A stretch of DNA of 64,000 nt. Source: Streptomyces sp. CCM_MD2014 (GTDB lineage: Bacteria > Actinomycetota > Actinomycetes > Streptomycetales > Streptomycetaceae). Where the stretch lies: assembly GCF_000772045.1 (NCBI RefSeq), contig NZ_CP009754.1, positions 1,674,001-1,738,000 on the forward strand, in the 5' to 3' direction. Below the pieces are notes generated by a model, which was not told the DNA's origin, ran no database searches, and saw only the letters and a list, made by a program, of their open reading frames with translations. How positions within the stretch are numbered: the stretch's first letter is position 1; each line of letters begins with the position of its first letter. A program made the position numbers and the translations under genes. Shown piece by piece: positions 25,688-33,633 of this stretch.

Positions 25688-27064
25688 TCAGCAGCCGCCG
25701 GAGGCGGCCGGGGCACCGACACCGATCTGCAGGGTGGCGGGGGCGGCGCAGCAACCTCCGCCTTCGCCGCTCTGCTCGGCTTCCCGCTCGTCGAACAGGC
25801 CAGCGCCGCCGCATACGCCGGTCTCCGGCAGGGTCAGCTCGACGCGTTCAGCGGCCTCGTGGTCTCCGGCGAGGGCGGCCGTAATGGAGCGGACCTGCTC
25901 GTAGCCGGTCATGGCGAGGAAGGTTGGGGCGCGGCCGTAGGACTTCATGCCGACCAGGTAGACGTCCTGCTCCGGGTGGGAGAGCTCCTTGACGCCGTGC
26001 GGGTAGACGGTGCCGCAGGAGTGGACGTTCGGGTCGATCAGCGGGGCGAGTGCGGTCGGGGCCTGGAGGCGCTCGTCGAGGCCGAGACGGAGCTCGGAGA
26101 CGAAGGAGAGGTCGGGGCGGAAGCCGGTCAGGACGATGACCTCGTCGACCGGGTCCAGACGGCGGCCGTCCTCGGCGACCAGGACCAGCCGGTCGCCGTC
26201 CCGTTCGACCGCTTCCGTACGGAAACCGGTGACGGCGCTCGCGTGCCCCTTCTCCACCGCCGCCTTGGCACGCAGGCCGAGTGCGCCGCGGGCCGGGAGC
26301 TGGTCGGCCTCGCCGCCGCCGTACGTGGCCTCGCCGATGCCCCGGCGCAGGATCCAGACCGCGTGCGTGTCCGCCTCTTCCCCGGCCAGGTCGGCGAGCA
26401 AGGCGAGGGCGGTGAAGGCGGAGGCACCGGAGCCGACGACCGCCGTGCGCTTGCCGGCGTAGCGGCCTCGGACGGCCGGGTCCGTCAGGTCGGGGACGCG
26501 GTAGGTGATGTGCTCGGCCGTCTTCTTCTCGCCGAGGGCGGGGATGCCGTTTGCGCCCATCGGGCTGGGCACGGACCAGGTGCCGGAGGCGTCGATGACG
26601 GCGCGGGCGGTGATCCGCTCCTCGCCGCCGTCCGCCGTCTCAATGTGCACGGTGAAGGGCTGCTCCTCGCGGCCGGAGTCGACGATCCGGTCGCGGCCGG
26701 CGCGGGCCACGCCCGTGACGGTGGCTCCGTAGCGGACCTTGTCGCCGAGGACGTCGGCGAGCGGCTGGAGGTAGCGCTCGGCCCAGTCGCCGCCGGTCGG
26801 GTACGTCGCCCCTTCGGGGCGGACCCAGCCGGTCGGGGCGAGCAGCTTCTCGGCGGCCGGGTCGGTGACCTCGGCCCAGGTCGAGAACAGGCGGACGTGC
26901 GCCCACTCGCGCACGGCGGTGGCAGCGGAGTGGCCGGCCTCCAGCACCAGGGGCTCGATGCCGCGCTCGACGAGGTGCGCGGCTGCGGCCAGGCCGACGG
27001 GGCCGGCGCCGATGACCACGACGGGCTGCTGGTGGTCGGTGGTGGACACGCTGGTGTTGGACAC
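25688..27064 (-). CDS. Arsenic-island FAD/NAD(P)-binding oxidoreductase with Cys-rich tail
   Basis: 458 aa from GTG at 27064 (AAAAGGGAG upstream). Rossmann motif VVVIGAGPVGLAAAAHL at the N-terminus binds FAD, TAVVGSGASAFTAL near residue 205 binds NAD(P)H, and VIVLTGFRPDLSF is the third family motif. The C-terminal 40 residues are unusual: ETGVCGGAGLF, GGGCCAAPA and a final GGC, a likely thiol metal(loid) site. It starts the operon with arsI and the MFS carrier, 65 bp from a palindromic ArsR operator. Probably oxidises or reduces an arsenical; reaction not known. Confidence 0.82.
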   Translation of the reverse strand: MSNTSVSTTDHQQPVVVIGAGPVGLAAAAHLVERGIEPLVLEAGHSAATAVREWAHVRLFSTWAEVTDPAAEKLLAPTGWVRPEGATYPTGGDWAERYLQPLADVLGDKVRYGATVTGVARAGRDRIVDSGREEQPFTVHIETADGGEERITARAVIDASGTWSVPSPMGANGIPALGEKKTAEHITYRVPDLTDPAVRGRYAGKRTAVVGSGASAFTALALLADLAGEEADTHAVWILRRGIGEATYGGGEADQLPARGALGLRAKAAVEKGHASAVTGFRTEAVERDGDRLVLVAEDGRRLDPVDEVIVLTGFRPDLSFVSELRLGLDERLQAPTALAPLIDPNVHSCGTVYPHGVKELSHPEQDVYLVGMKSYGRAPTFLAMTGYEQVRSITAALAGDHEAAERVELTLPETGVCGGAGLFDEREAEQSGEGGGCCAAPATLQIGVGAPAASGGC

Positions 27065-27128
27065 GGCGACGACACTCCCTTTTGCTTCGACATCTGTCGA
27101 TCCCTTGCGAGATCAGCATGACACCTGA

Positions 27129-27160
27129 TTCGATGGACGTCAACATAGACATTCATCGAA
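27129..27160. promoter_or_regulatory. ArsR operator, site 1
   Basis: 32 bp with outer arms TTCGATG/CATCGAA and inner GTCAACATAGAC. The same core and spacing recur at 28264-28295. It sits between two divergent flavoprotein genes, so one bound repressor could silence both the minus operon (flavoprotein-arsI-MFS) and the plus operon (arsO-like-arsR). Confidence 0.8.
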
Positions 27161-27192
27161 ACCGCAGATCTGAGTAACCCGAGGGAGTAGGC

Positions 27193-28248
27193 ATGGAACA
27201 CGTCGACGTGGTGGTCATCGGTGGAGGTCAGTCCGGACTGGCCGCCGCGCACGCCCTGCGCGAGCAGGGTCTGGCACCGGTGATCCTGGAGGTGTCCGAG
27301 CAGCCGGCGGGGTCGTGGCCGCGCTACTACGACAGCCTCACCCTCTTCTCCCCCGCGGCCCGCAGCTCCCTGCCGGGTCTGCCGTTCGGCGGCGACCCGG
27401 ACCGTTACCCGCACCGGGACGAGGTCGTCGCCTACCTGCTGCGTTACGCCGAACGCCTGGACGCCGACGTCCGCACCGGCACGCGCGTGCAGGAGGTGAG
27501 CATGAGCGACGGAGCCTTCAGCCTCACCCTGGAAACCGGCGACCGTATGACGGCCCGGGGTGTCGTGGCCGCCTCCGGAACCTTCGGCCGGCCTCACCGT
27601 CCTGCTCTCCCTGGGCTGGACGACTTCACGGGCACCGTGCTACACACCGCCGAGTACAGGAGGCCAGAGCCACTAGCCGGGCAGCGGGTGGTGGTCGTCG
27701 GGGCCGGCAACTCGGCGACGCAGATCGCCGCCGAGCTGGCCGCACACGCCCGGGTGACGCTCGCGGCCCGGCATCCGGTGCGGTTCGCCCGGCAGCGCCC
27801 GCTGGGCCGGGACCTGCACTGGTGGCTGCAGCGGACAGGGCTCGACACCCTGCCGGTGGGCAGGTTCCTGCGCACGCCGCCGACACAGTTGGTGATCGAC
27901 GACGGCCGCTACCGTGCCGCGGTCGCAGCCGGCGCCCCCGACCTGCGCCCGGTGTTCAGCGCGATCGACGGCACGAAGGCGACATGGACCGACGGCGCCA
28001 CCGAGGAGATCGACACGATCGTCCTGGCCACCGGCTATCGACCCGACCTCGGCTATCTGCGCCCGCTCGGCGCCCTCGACGCCGACGGCCACCCGCGCCA
28101 CCGGGAGGGGCTGTCGACCACCCATCCCGGACTGGCGTACGTCGGCCTGGAATGGCAGCGCAGCCTCTCCTCGAACACCCTGCGCGGGGTCGGCAGGGAC
28201 GCCGCCCGGGTCGTCCGGCGCCTCATCGCCCACCTCGGCGCCCGCTGA
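27193..28248 (+). CDS. ArsO-like flavin-dependent monooxygenase
   Basis: 351 aa; RBS GAGGGAG before ATG. FAD motif VVVIGGGQSGLAAAHAL at residues 6-22, FSPAARSSLPG as in ArsO-type flavoproteins, and a second nucleotide motif VVVVGAGNSATQIAAEL near residue 165, then VLATGYRPDLGYL. Actinomycete arsenic clusters (for example pHZ227 of Streptomyces FR-008) carry such arsO genes. Second of three flavoproteins in this island; arsR follows after 39 bp on the same strand. Confidence 0.83.
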   Translation: MEHVDVVVIGGGQSGLAAAHALREQGLAPVILEVSEQPAGSWPRYYDSLTLFSPAARSSLPGLPFGGDPDRYPHRDEVVAYLLRYAERLDADVRTGTRVQEVSMSDGAFSLTLETGDRMTARGVVAASGTFGRPHRPALPGLDDFTGTVLHTAEYRRPEPLAGQRVVVVGAGNSATQIAAELAAHARVTLAARHPVRFARQRPLGRDLHWWLQRTGLDTLPVGRFLRTPPTQLVIDDGRYRAAVAAGAPDLRPVFSAIDGTKATWTDGATEEIDTIVLATGYRPDLGYLRPLGALDADGHPRHREGLSTTHPGLAYVGLEWQRSLSSNTLRGVGRDAARVVRRLIAHLGAR

Positions 28249-28263
28249 CTCTGGCCGCTCTAG

Positions 28264-28295
28264 TTCGACGTGTGTCAACATAGACGTATGTCGAA
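28264..28295 (+). promoter_or_regulatory. ArsR operator, site 2, overlapping the arsR start codon
   Basis: 32 bp with arms TTCGAC/GTCGAA and the same inner GTCAACATAGAC as site 1. It covers the arsR ATG at 28288, and a -10-like CATAGAC lies about 5 bp before the ATG, so the arsR mRNA would be leaderless and autorepressed. Confidence 0.8.
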
Positions 28296-28659
28296 CGTCA
28301 GGGCACTGCCGCTTCTGGACCGATCCGAGGCCCCCGCCGCCGCGGTGGTGCCGTGCTGCCCGCCACTGAGCGAGCGCCCCTTCACCGCCGAGGAGGCCGA
28401 GCGGACCGCCCGCATGTTCAAGGCCCTCGGCGACCCGGTGCGGCTGCGGCTGTTCTCGGCCGTCGCCTCCCACGAGGGCGGCGAGGCGTGCGTGTGCGAC
28501 ATCTCCGACGTCGGCGTCTCCCAGCCGACCGTCTCCCACCACCTGAAGAAGCTCAAGGAAGCCGGCCTGCTCACGTCCGAGCGGCGCGGCACCTGGGTCT
28601 ACTACCGGGTCGAGCCGTCGGTGCTGGCGGCGATGGGACAGCTGCTGGCCGTTCGGTAG
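28288..28659 (+). CDS. arsR: ArsR arsenic repressor (CVC type)
   Basis: 123 aa from ATG at 28288. Winged HTH (VGVSQPTVSHHLKKLKEAGLL) preceded by EACVCDISDVG, the C68-V-C70 arsenite-binding motif of classical ArsR; an extra C23-C24 pair lies in the N-terminal extension. No Shine-Dalgarno: the start codon is inside the operator. It presumably controls its own gene and both flavoprotein operons through the two 32-bp sites. Confidence 0.9.
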   Translation: MSNVRALPLLDRSEAPAAAVVPCCPPLSERPFTAEEAERTARMFKALGDPVRLRLFSAVASHEGGEACVCDISDVGVSQPTVSHHLKKLKEAGLLTSERRGTWVYYRVEPSVLAAMGQLLAVR

Positions 28660-28669
28660 CGCACGCGGA

Positions 28670-29734
28670 TCACCTTTCGCTGTCGAGAAGCCCGGCGATT
28701 TCCCGCGCCGCGTCGCGGGCCGGCCGTCCGACGCCGATGAGCGTGGCGGAGGCGGGGCCCGTCCAGTCTCCGTATCCGAGGAGGTGCAGCCGCGGGTCCG
28801 CCACTGCGCGCGTGCCCTGGGTGGGGATGTGGCCGCGCGGGCCGCGCAGGCCGAGGGGGGACAGGTGTGAGAGGGCAGGTCGGAAGCCGGTGCACCAGAT
28901 CACCGCGTCGGCGGGCGCGCGCGTGCCGTCGGCCCAGGCGACGCCATCGCGGTCGAGGCGGGTGAACATGGGCGACGCTTTGAGCCGCCCGGCGTCACGG
29001 GCCTCGCGCACGGGCGGTACGGCGACGATGTCCCCCAGCGAGGCGACGCCGCCGGTGTCAGTGCGGCCCTCGTCGAGGGCGCGGCGTCGGGCGGTGGCCG
29101 CGTCGAACAGGGCGCGGCCGTCGATGTCGTCGGCGAGGTACCGGGGCGGACGCTGGGTCACCCAGGTCAGTTCGGTGTCGTGGACGAGGTCGGCGGCGAT
29201 CTGCGCGCCGGAGTTGCCGCCCCCGACGACGATCACGCGTTGGCCCGCGAAGTCCTGCGGTCCGCGGTAGGAGACGGTGTGCAGCTGCCTGCCCCCGAAG
29301 TCCCCGCGGCCGGGGACGGCGGGGAGGAAGGGACGCCACCACGTACCGGTCGCGCTGATCACCGCACGGGCGTGCCACGCGCCGGACTCGGTCTCCACTC
29401 GCAGCAGCCGTCCGTCCTCGTGCACGCCGATCACCCGGACCGGTCGCTGCACGGGGAGGTCGTACCGCTTCTCGTAGTCGCTCAGGTAGTCCACCACGTG
29501 CCCGGCCTCCGGGTACTCCTGACCCGGCTGCGGTGGCATGAGGCACCCCGGGAGCGAGGAGAAGGCGGCCGGGGAGAACAGGTGGAGCGAGTCCCAGGTG
29601 TGCTGCCAGGCACCGCCCGGGGTGGCCTGGGCGTCGAGGACGACGAAGTCCAGGCCCTGGCGGCGCAGGTGGTAGCCGGCGGCGAGCCCTGCCTGGCCGC
29701 CGCCGATCACCACTACGTCGGTGTGCTGTGTCAT
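28670..29734 (-). CDS. arsO: ArsO flavin-binding monooxygenase
   Basis: 354 aa from ATG at 29734, overlapping the stop of the DUF2180 gene. FAD motif VVVIGGGQAGLAAGYHL, LFSPAAFSSLPGCLM, NAD(P) motif VIVVGGGNSGAQIAADL, then VIWCTGFRPALSHL. Last gene of the arsR-acr3-DUF2180-arsO operon. Known neighbours in Streptomyces ars clusters make ArsO the best name; the reaction (a flavin-dependent oxidation aiding arsenic resistance) is not certain. Confidence 0.85.
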   Translation of the reverse strand: MTQHTDVVVIGGGQAGLAAGYHLRRQGLDFVVLDAQATPGGAWQHTWDSLHLFSPAAFSSLPGCLMPPQPGQEYPEAGHVVDYLSDYEKRYDLPVQRPVRVIGVHEDGRLLRVETESGAWHARAVISATGTWWRPFLPAVPGRGDFGGRQLHTVSYRGPQDFAGQRVIVVGGGNSGAQIAADLVHDTELTWVTQRPPRYLADDIDGRALFDAATARRRALDEGRTDTGGVASLGDIVAVPPVREARDAGRLKASPMFTRLDRDGVAWADGTRAPADAVIWCTGFRPALSHLSPLGLRGPRGHIPTQGTRAVADPRLHLLGYGDWTGPASATLIGVGRPARDAAREIAGLLDSER

Positions 29735-29934
29735 GCCGCCTGTGCCGCCGCACACGTGGTGCACCGGATGGTGCGCGCCGCCGTGACCTCAGCGGGTCGT
29801 CCGAGGAGGGGTCCTCCCCGCACGCCGCGCGGGGTGACGCGCGTGTGCTCGTGGCAGACGGCGGCTCCGCAGCCGTGGCAGACGCCGACGGCCGTGCTGG
29901 TCGTTCCCTGTGCGCGGCAGTCCAGGCAGTGCAT
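29731..29934 (-). CDS. DUF2180 zinc-ribbon protein
   Basis: 67 aa. Two CxxC-type knuckles: MHCLDC and CHGCGAAVCHEH, plus IRCTTC near the end, as in DUF2180 treble-clef proteins. Starts inside the acr3 stop (TGATG) and ends inside the arsO start (ATGA), so it is fully coupled in the operon. A small metal- or metalloid-binding protein, function unknown. Confidence 0.85.
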   Translation of the reverse strand: MHCLDCRAQGTTSTAVGVCHGCGAAVCHEHTRVTPRGVRGGPLLGRPAEVTAARTIRCTTCAAAQAA

Positions 29935-31043
29935 CAGTGGCCCCTGCCCTCAGTGGTCAGAGCGGACGGGGCGAACTTCTTGCGCCAGGCCAGGGACACG
30001 TAGACGAGGCCGATCAGTACGGGCACCTCGATGAGCGGTCCCACGACGCCGGAGAGGGCCTGGCCGGAGGTGACGCCGAAGGTGGCGATGGCGACGGCGA
30101 TGGCCAGCTCGAAATTGTTGCCCGCGGCGGTGAAGGCGAGGGTGGCCGTGCGGTCGTAGGCGAGACCGATCGCCTTGCCCAGCAGGAAGGTCCCGGCCCA
30201 CATCACGGCGAAGTACACCAGCAGCGGCAGCGCGATGCGGGCGACGTCGAAGGGCTGCGAGGTGATGGTCCTGCCCTGCAGGGCGAAGAGGATGACGATC
30301 GTGAACAGCAGGCCGTAGAGCGCCCACGGGCCGATCTTCGGCAGGAACTTGGACTCGTACTTCTCTCGGCCGAGCTTCTTCTCGCCGATGCGGCGGGTGA
30401 GGAACCCGGCGAGCAGTGGGACGCCGAGGAAGATGACGACGTTGAGGGCGATCTTCCACATGGAGATGTCCAGGTGCTCGCCGTCGCCGAGGCCCAGCCA
30501 GCCGGGCAGCAGGTCGAGGTAGAACCAGCCGAGCAGGCCGAACGCCAGGACCTGGAAGACCGAGTTCAGCGCGACGAGTACGGCCGCGGCCTCACGGTCG
30601 CCGCAGGCGAGGTCGTTCCAGATGATGACCATCGCGATGCAGCGGGCGAGCCCGACGATGATCAGGCCGGTGCGGTACTCGGGCAGGTCCGGCAGGAAGA
30701 TCCACGCGAGCGCGAACATCACCGCCGGTCCGACGATCCAGTTGATCACCAGCGACGAGGCCATGAGCCTGCGGTCGCCTGTGACGGCGTCGAGCTTGTC
30801 GTAACGGACCTTGGCCAGGACCGGATACATCATGATCAGCAGGCCGATGGCGATCGGCAGGGAGATGCCGCCGATCTCGACCTTGGCGAGGGCGTCGTTC
30901 AGGCCCGGGATGGCTCGGCCCAGGCCGAGGCCGACGGCCATGGCGATGAGGATCCAGACGGCGAGGAAGCGGTCGAGCGTCGACAGCTTCGCGACGACGG
31001 AGGACTCCTCGGTGGTCGTCGCGGGCGCTTCGGTGCGGGTCAC
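29934..31043 (-). CDS. acr3: ACR3-family arsenite efflux transporter
   Basis: 369 aa from GTG at 31043, which overlaps the arsR stop (GTGA). Ten membrane helices; LARCIAMVIIWNDLACGD holds the essential Cys of ACR3 transporters, and AGNNFELAIAVAIATFGVTSGQAL is the second conserved helix. Exports arsenite (and antimonite) using the proton gradient. Sits between its repressor and a DUF2180 protein. Confidence 0.95.
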   Translation of the reverse strand: MTRTEAPATTTEESSVVAKLSTLDRFLAVWILIAMAVGLGLGRAIPGLNDALAKVEIGGISLPIAIGLLIMMYPVLAKVRYDKLDAVTGDRRLMASSLVINWIVGPAVMFALAWIFLPDLPEYRTGLIIVGLARCIAMVIIWNDLACGDREAAAVLVALNSVFQVLAFGLLGWFYLDLLPGWLGLGDGEHLDISMWKIALNVVIFLGVPLLAGFLTRRIGEKKLGREKYESKFLPKIGPWALYGLLFTIVILFALQGRTITSQPFDVARIALPLLVYFAVMWAGTFLLGKAIGLAYDRTATLAFTAAGNNFELAIAVAIATFGVTSGQALSGVVGPLIEVPVLIGLVYVSLAWRKKFAPSALTTEGRGH

Positions 31044-31348
31044 GGACAGGCCCTCTTGTTCTCGGCGGCGGTGCGGGCGGACTCGGCCAGGTCGGCGAAC
31101 TGGCCGGCGAGCGAGGCGATGACGTCCGGGCGGACCTTGTAGTACGTGTAACGGCCGCACGGCTCCGTCTCGACGACACCGGCCTCGCGCAGCACTCTCA
31201 AGTGGTTGGAGAGGTTGGTCTGCCGGGCACCCGTCTCCTCCACGAGGTGGGTGGTGCACAGCGTCTCTTTGGCGAGCAGGGTCACGATCTGCAACCTGAG
31301 CGGGTCCGCCAGAACCCGGATCAGGTCAGTGTCGACTGACGTCATCAT
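31040..31348 (-). CDS. arsR: ArsR-family repressor of the acr3 operon
   Basis: 102 aa. Winged HTH (RQTNLSNHLRVLREAGVV) with Cys at C31 (KETLCTTHL), C64 (EPCGRYTYYKV) and C101 near the C-terminus (KRACP); this non-CVC layout differs from the arsR at 28288 and resembles actinobacterial ArsR types that assemble their As(III) site from other positions. Heads the acr3 operon; diverges from arsC. Confidence 0.9.
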   Translation of the reverse strand: MMTSVDTDLIRVLADPLRLQIVTLLAKETLCTTHLVEETGARQTNLSNHLRVLREAGVVETEPCGRYTYYKVRPDVIASLAGQFADLAESARTAAENKRACP

Positions 31349-31350
31349 GT

Positions 31351-31370
31351 ACTGATACTCTCACATCAGT
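31351..31370. promoter_or_regulatory. Operator between divergent arsR-acr3 and arsC operons
   Basis: ACTGAT-N8-ATCAGT, directly before the arsR ATG at 31348, followed by a GTGGT...ACCAC dyad. The sequence is unrelated to the 32-bp sites of the other arsR. One bound repressor could control both directions. Confidence 0.65.
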
Positions 31371-31440
31371 GGTGGCTGACACCACCGGGTGCTGACGTCA
31401 CGTGCGCCTGATGTCGTCGCGAGACAAGAGAGACCTCCTG

Positions 31441-31854
31441 ATGTCCGACAAGCCCTCCGTGCTGTTCGTCTGTGTCCACAACGCTGGCCGCTCGCAGATG
31501 GCCGCCGCGTGGCTGACCCACCTGGCCGGGGACCGCGTCGAGGTCCGTTCCGCCGGCTCCAACCCGGGCGAGAACGTCAACCCCGCCGCCGTGGAAGCGA
31601 TGCGCGAGGTCGGCATCGACATCTCCGCCGAGGTGCCCAAGATGCTGACCGTGGACGCGGTCAAGGAGTCCGACGTCTGTATCACCATGGGCTGCGGCGA
31701 CACCTGCCCGGTCTTCCCCGGCAAGCGGTACCTGGACTGGCAGCTGGAGGACCCGGCGGGCCAGGGCGTCGAGGCCGTCCGCCCCATCCGCGACGAGATC
31801 AAGGTGCTGGTCGAGGGCCTGATCAAGGAGATCGCCCCGGAGCCGCAGGCATGA
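31441..31854 (+). CDS. arsC: Arsenate reductase ArsC (LMW-phosphatase type)
   Basis: 137 aa from ATG at 31441, chosen for the AGAGAG RBS over an in-frame ATG at 31402. The P-loop C11-VHNAGR17-SQ is the arsenate-binding CX5R site; two more Cys (MGCGDTCPVF) supply the relay disulphide. Reduces arsenate to arsenite. Overlaps arsT by 4 bp and is followed by thioredoxin, so it is probably thioredoxin-coupled. Confidence 0.93.
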   Translation: MSDKPSVLFVCVHNAGRSQMAAAWLTHLAGDRVEVRSAGSNPGENVNPAAVEAMREVGIDISAEVPKMLTVDAVKESDVCITMGCGDTCPVFPGKRYLDWQLEDPAGQGVEAVRPIRDEIKVLVEGLIKEIAPEPQA

Positions 31855-32831
31855 GCACCACCGCGGACATACGCAACGTCATCATCATCGGGTCGGGGCC
31901 GGCGGGTTACACCGCCGCGCTCTACACCGCCCGCGCCAGTCTGAACCCCCTCGTCTTCGGCGGCGCGATCTTCGTCGGCGGCTCGCTCACGACCACGACC
32001 GAGGTCGAGAACTTCCCCGGCTTTCCCGACGGGGTCCAGGGTCCCGAGCTCATGGAGAACATGCGGGCCCAGGCCGAGAGGTTCGGCGCCGAGATGATCG
32101 ACGACGACATCGTCGCCGTCGACCTGACCGGTGACATCAAGACCGTCACCGACACCGCCGGTACCGTCCACCGCGCGAAGACGGTGATCGTCGCCACGGG
32201 TTCCGGCTACCGCAAGCTCGGCCCGCCCAAGGAGGACGAGCTGTCCGGGCGGGGTGTGTCCTGGTGCGCGACCTGCGACGGCTTCTTCTTCCGGGACCGG
32301 GACATCGTGGTCGTCGGCGGCGGCGACACCGCCATGGAGGAGGCCACCTTCCTCACCCGCTTCGCCCGGTCGGTGACCGTCGTGCACCGGCGCTCCACTC
32401 TGCGTGCCTCCCAGGTCATGCAGAACCGCGCTTTCTCCGACGACAAGATCTCCTTCGCCTTCGACAGCGAGGTCGCCGCGCTCCACGAGGAGAACGGCAT
32501 GCTGGCCGGCATGACGCTGCGCGACACCCTGACCGGCGAGACGCGTGAGCTGGCCGCGACCGGCCTGTTCATCGCCATCGGCCACGACCCGCGCACCGAG
32601 CTCTTCAAGGGCCAGCTGGACCTCGACTCCGAGGGGTACCTGAAGGTCGAGTCGCCCTCGACGCGCACGAACGTCCCGGGCGTCTTCGGCGCCGGCGACG
32701 TCGTCGACCACACCTACCGCCAGGCCATCACTGCGGCCGGCTCCGGCTGCGCCGCGGCGCTCGACGCCGAGCGGTATCTCGCGGCCCTGTCCGACGCGCC
32801 CGTGCCCGCCGAGGTCGTCGCGGTCGCCTGA
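31851..32831 (+). CDS. arsT: Thioredoxin reductase of the ars operon
   Basis: 326 aa, ATGA-coupled to arsC. FAD motif VIIIGSGPAGYTAALYTARA, redox centre C139-A-T-C142 in SWCATCDGFF, NADPH motif VVVVGGGDTAMEEATFLT, and GVFGAGDVVDHTYRQAITAAGSG near the end. Transfers electrons from NADPH to the thioredoxin encoded next. ArsT of Streptomyces ars clusters is the same type. Confidence 0.93.
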   Translation: MSTTADIRNVIIIGSGPAGYTAALYTARASLNPLVFGGAIFVGGSLTTTTEVENFPGFPDGVQGPELMENMRAQAERFGAEMIDDDIVAVDLTGDIKTVTDTAGTVHRAKTVIVATGSGYRKLGPPKEDELSGRGVSWCATCDGFFFRDRDIVVVGGGDTAMEEATFLTRFARSVTVVHRRSTLRASQVMQNRAFSDDKISFAFDSEVAALHEENGMLAGMTLRDTLTGETRELAATGLFIAIGHDPRTELFKGQLDLDSEGYLKVESPSTRTNVPGVFGAGDVVDHTYRQAITAAGSGCAAALDAERYLAALSDAPVPAEVVAVA

Positions 32832-32866
32832 CGGCAGCCCGTTCCACCCCGTACGAGGAGACCCAC

Positions 32867-33190
32867 ATGGCCCTCAAGAACGTCACCGACGACTCCTTCG
32901 ACCAGGACGTCCTCCAGAGCGACAAGCCCGTGCTCGTCGATTTCTGGGCAGCCTGGTGCGGCCCGTGCCGCCAGCTCGCCCCCTCCCTGGAGGCGATCGC
33001 GGCCGAGCACGGCGACGCGATCGAGATCGTGAAGCTCAACATCGACGAGAACCCGGACACCGCCGCCAAGTACGGCGTGATGTCCATCCCGACGATGAAC
33101 GTCTACAAGGGCGGCGAAGTCGTCCAGACGATCGTCGGCGCCAAGCCGAAGGCCGCGCTGGAGCGTGAGCTGGCCGACCACCTTGGCTGA
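32867..33190 (+). CDS. trxA: Thioredoxin
   Basis: 107 aa; GAGGAGACCC before ATG. FWAAWCGPCRQLAP contains the redox pair C31/C34; YGVMSIPTMNVYKGGE gives the cis-proline loop. Third gene of arsC-arsT-trxA, completing a dedicated electron chain for arsenate reduction. Confidence 0.95.
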   Translation: MALKNVTDDSFDQDVLQSDKPVLVDFWAAWCGPCRQLAPSLEAIAAEHGDAIEIVKLNIDENPDTAAKYGVMSIPTMNVYKGGEVVQTIVGAKPKAALERELADHLG

Positions 33191-33633
33191 ACGGCGAAGG
33201 CAAGGAGTCTGCCTCGTCGAGGACCAGCCCCGTGCGACGCACGGCGGCTCTGACTCGCCCGGTACGGCGGCTGCATCCGGTCGAGACCTACGGCGGCACG
33301 GAAGAAGCGGCGCCCAGTAGGCACAGCCGCCGGGTCGAGGACCGCGCGCACCTTGTTCAGACCGTCGTAGTTTCACCGAGTTTATTCACCGGCTACCGGA
33401 TGAAGGCGACACCGTTTTCTCGGTCGGGAAGCTCCACGTCGGTCATGATCTTCAGGTAGTGGCCCGCGGCCGCTTGTCGGACTCGGCGTCTTTCTGGGCT
33501 CTCAGACAACCGGCCGATCCCGGCAGCAACCGGTCCGCCCGGGCCGTACGATGCAGACGCTGGTGCTTCCACCGGCTCCTGGGTACAGATCCAGCGGTCC
33601 TCATTGACAGCGGCAGGGAAGGGTGACAGGCGT
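33191..33633. other. Gap between the arsenic genes and ietAS
   Basis: No full gene seen. On the minus strand 33393-33470 reads GHYLKIMTDVELPDRENGV-AFIR and a stop, which looks like the tail of a lost gene of unknown kind. An AT-richer stretch with GTAGTTTCACC and GTTTATTCACC near 33370-33390 could hold a promoter. Confidence 0.35.
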
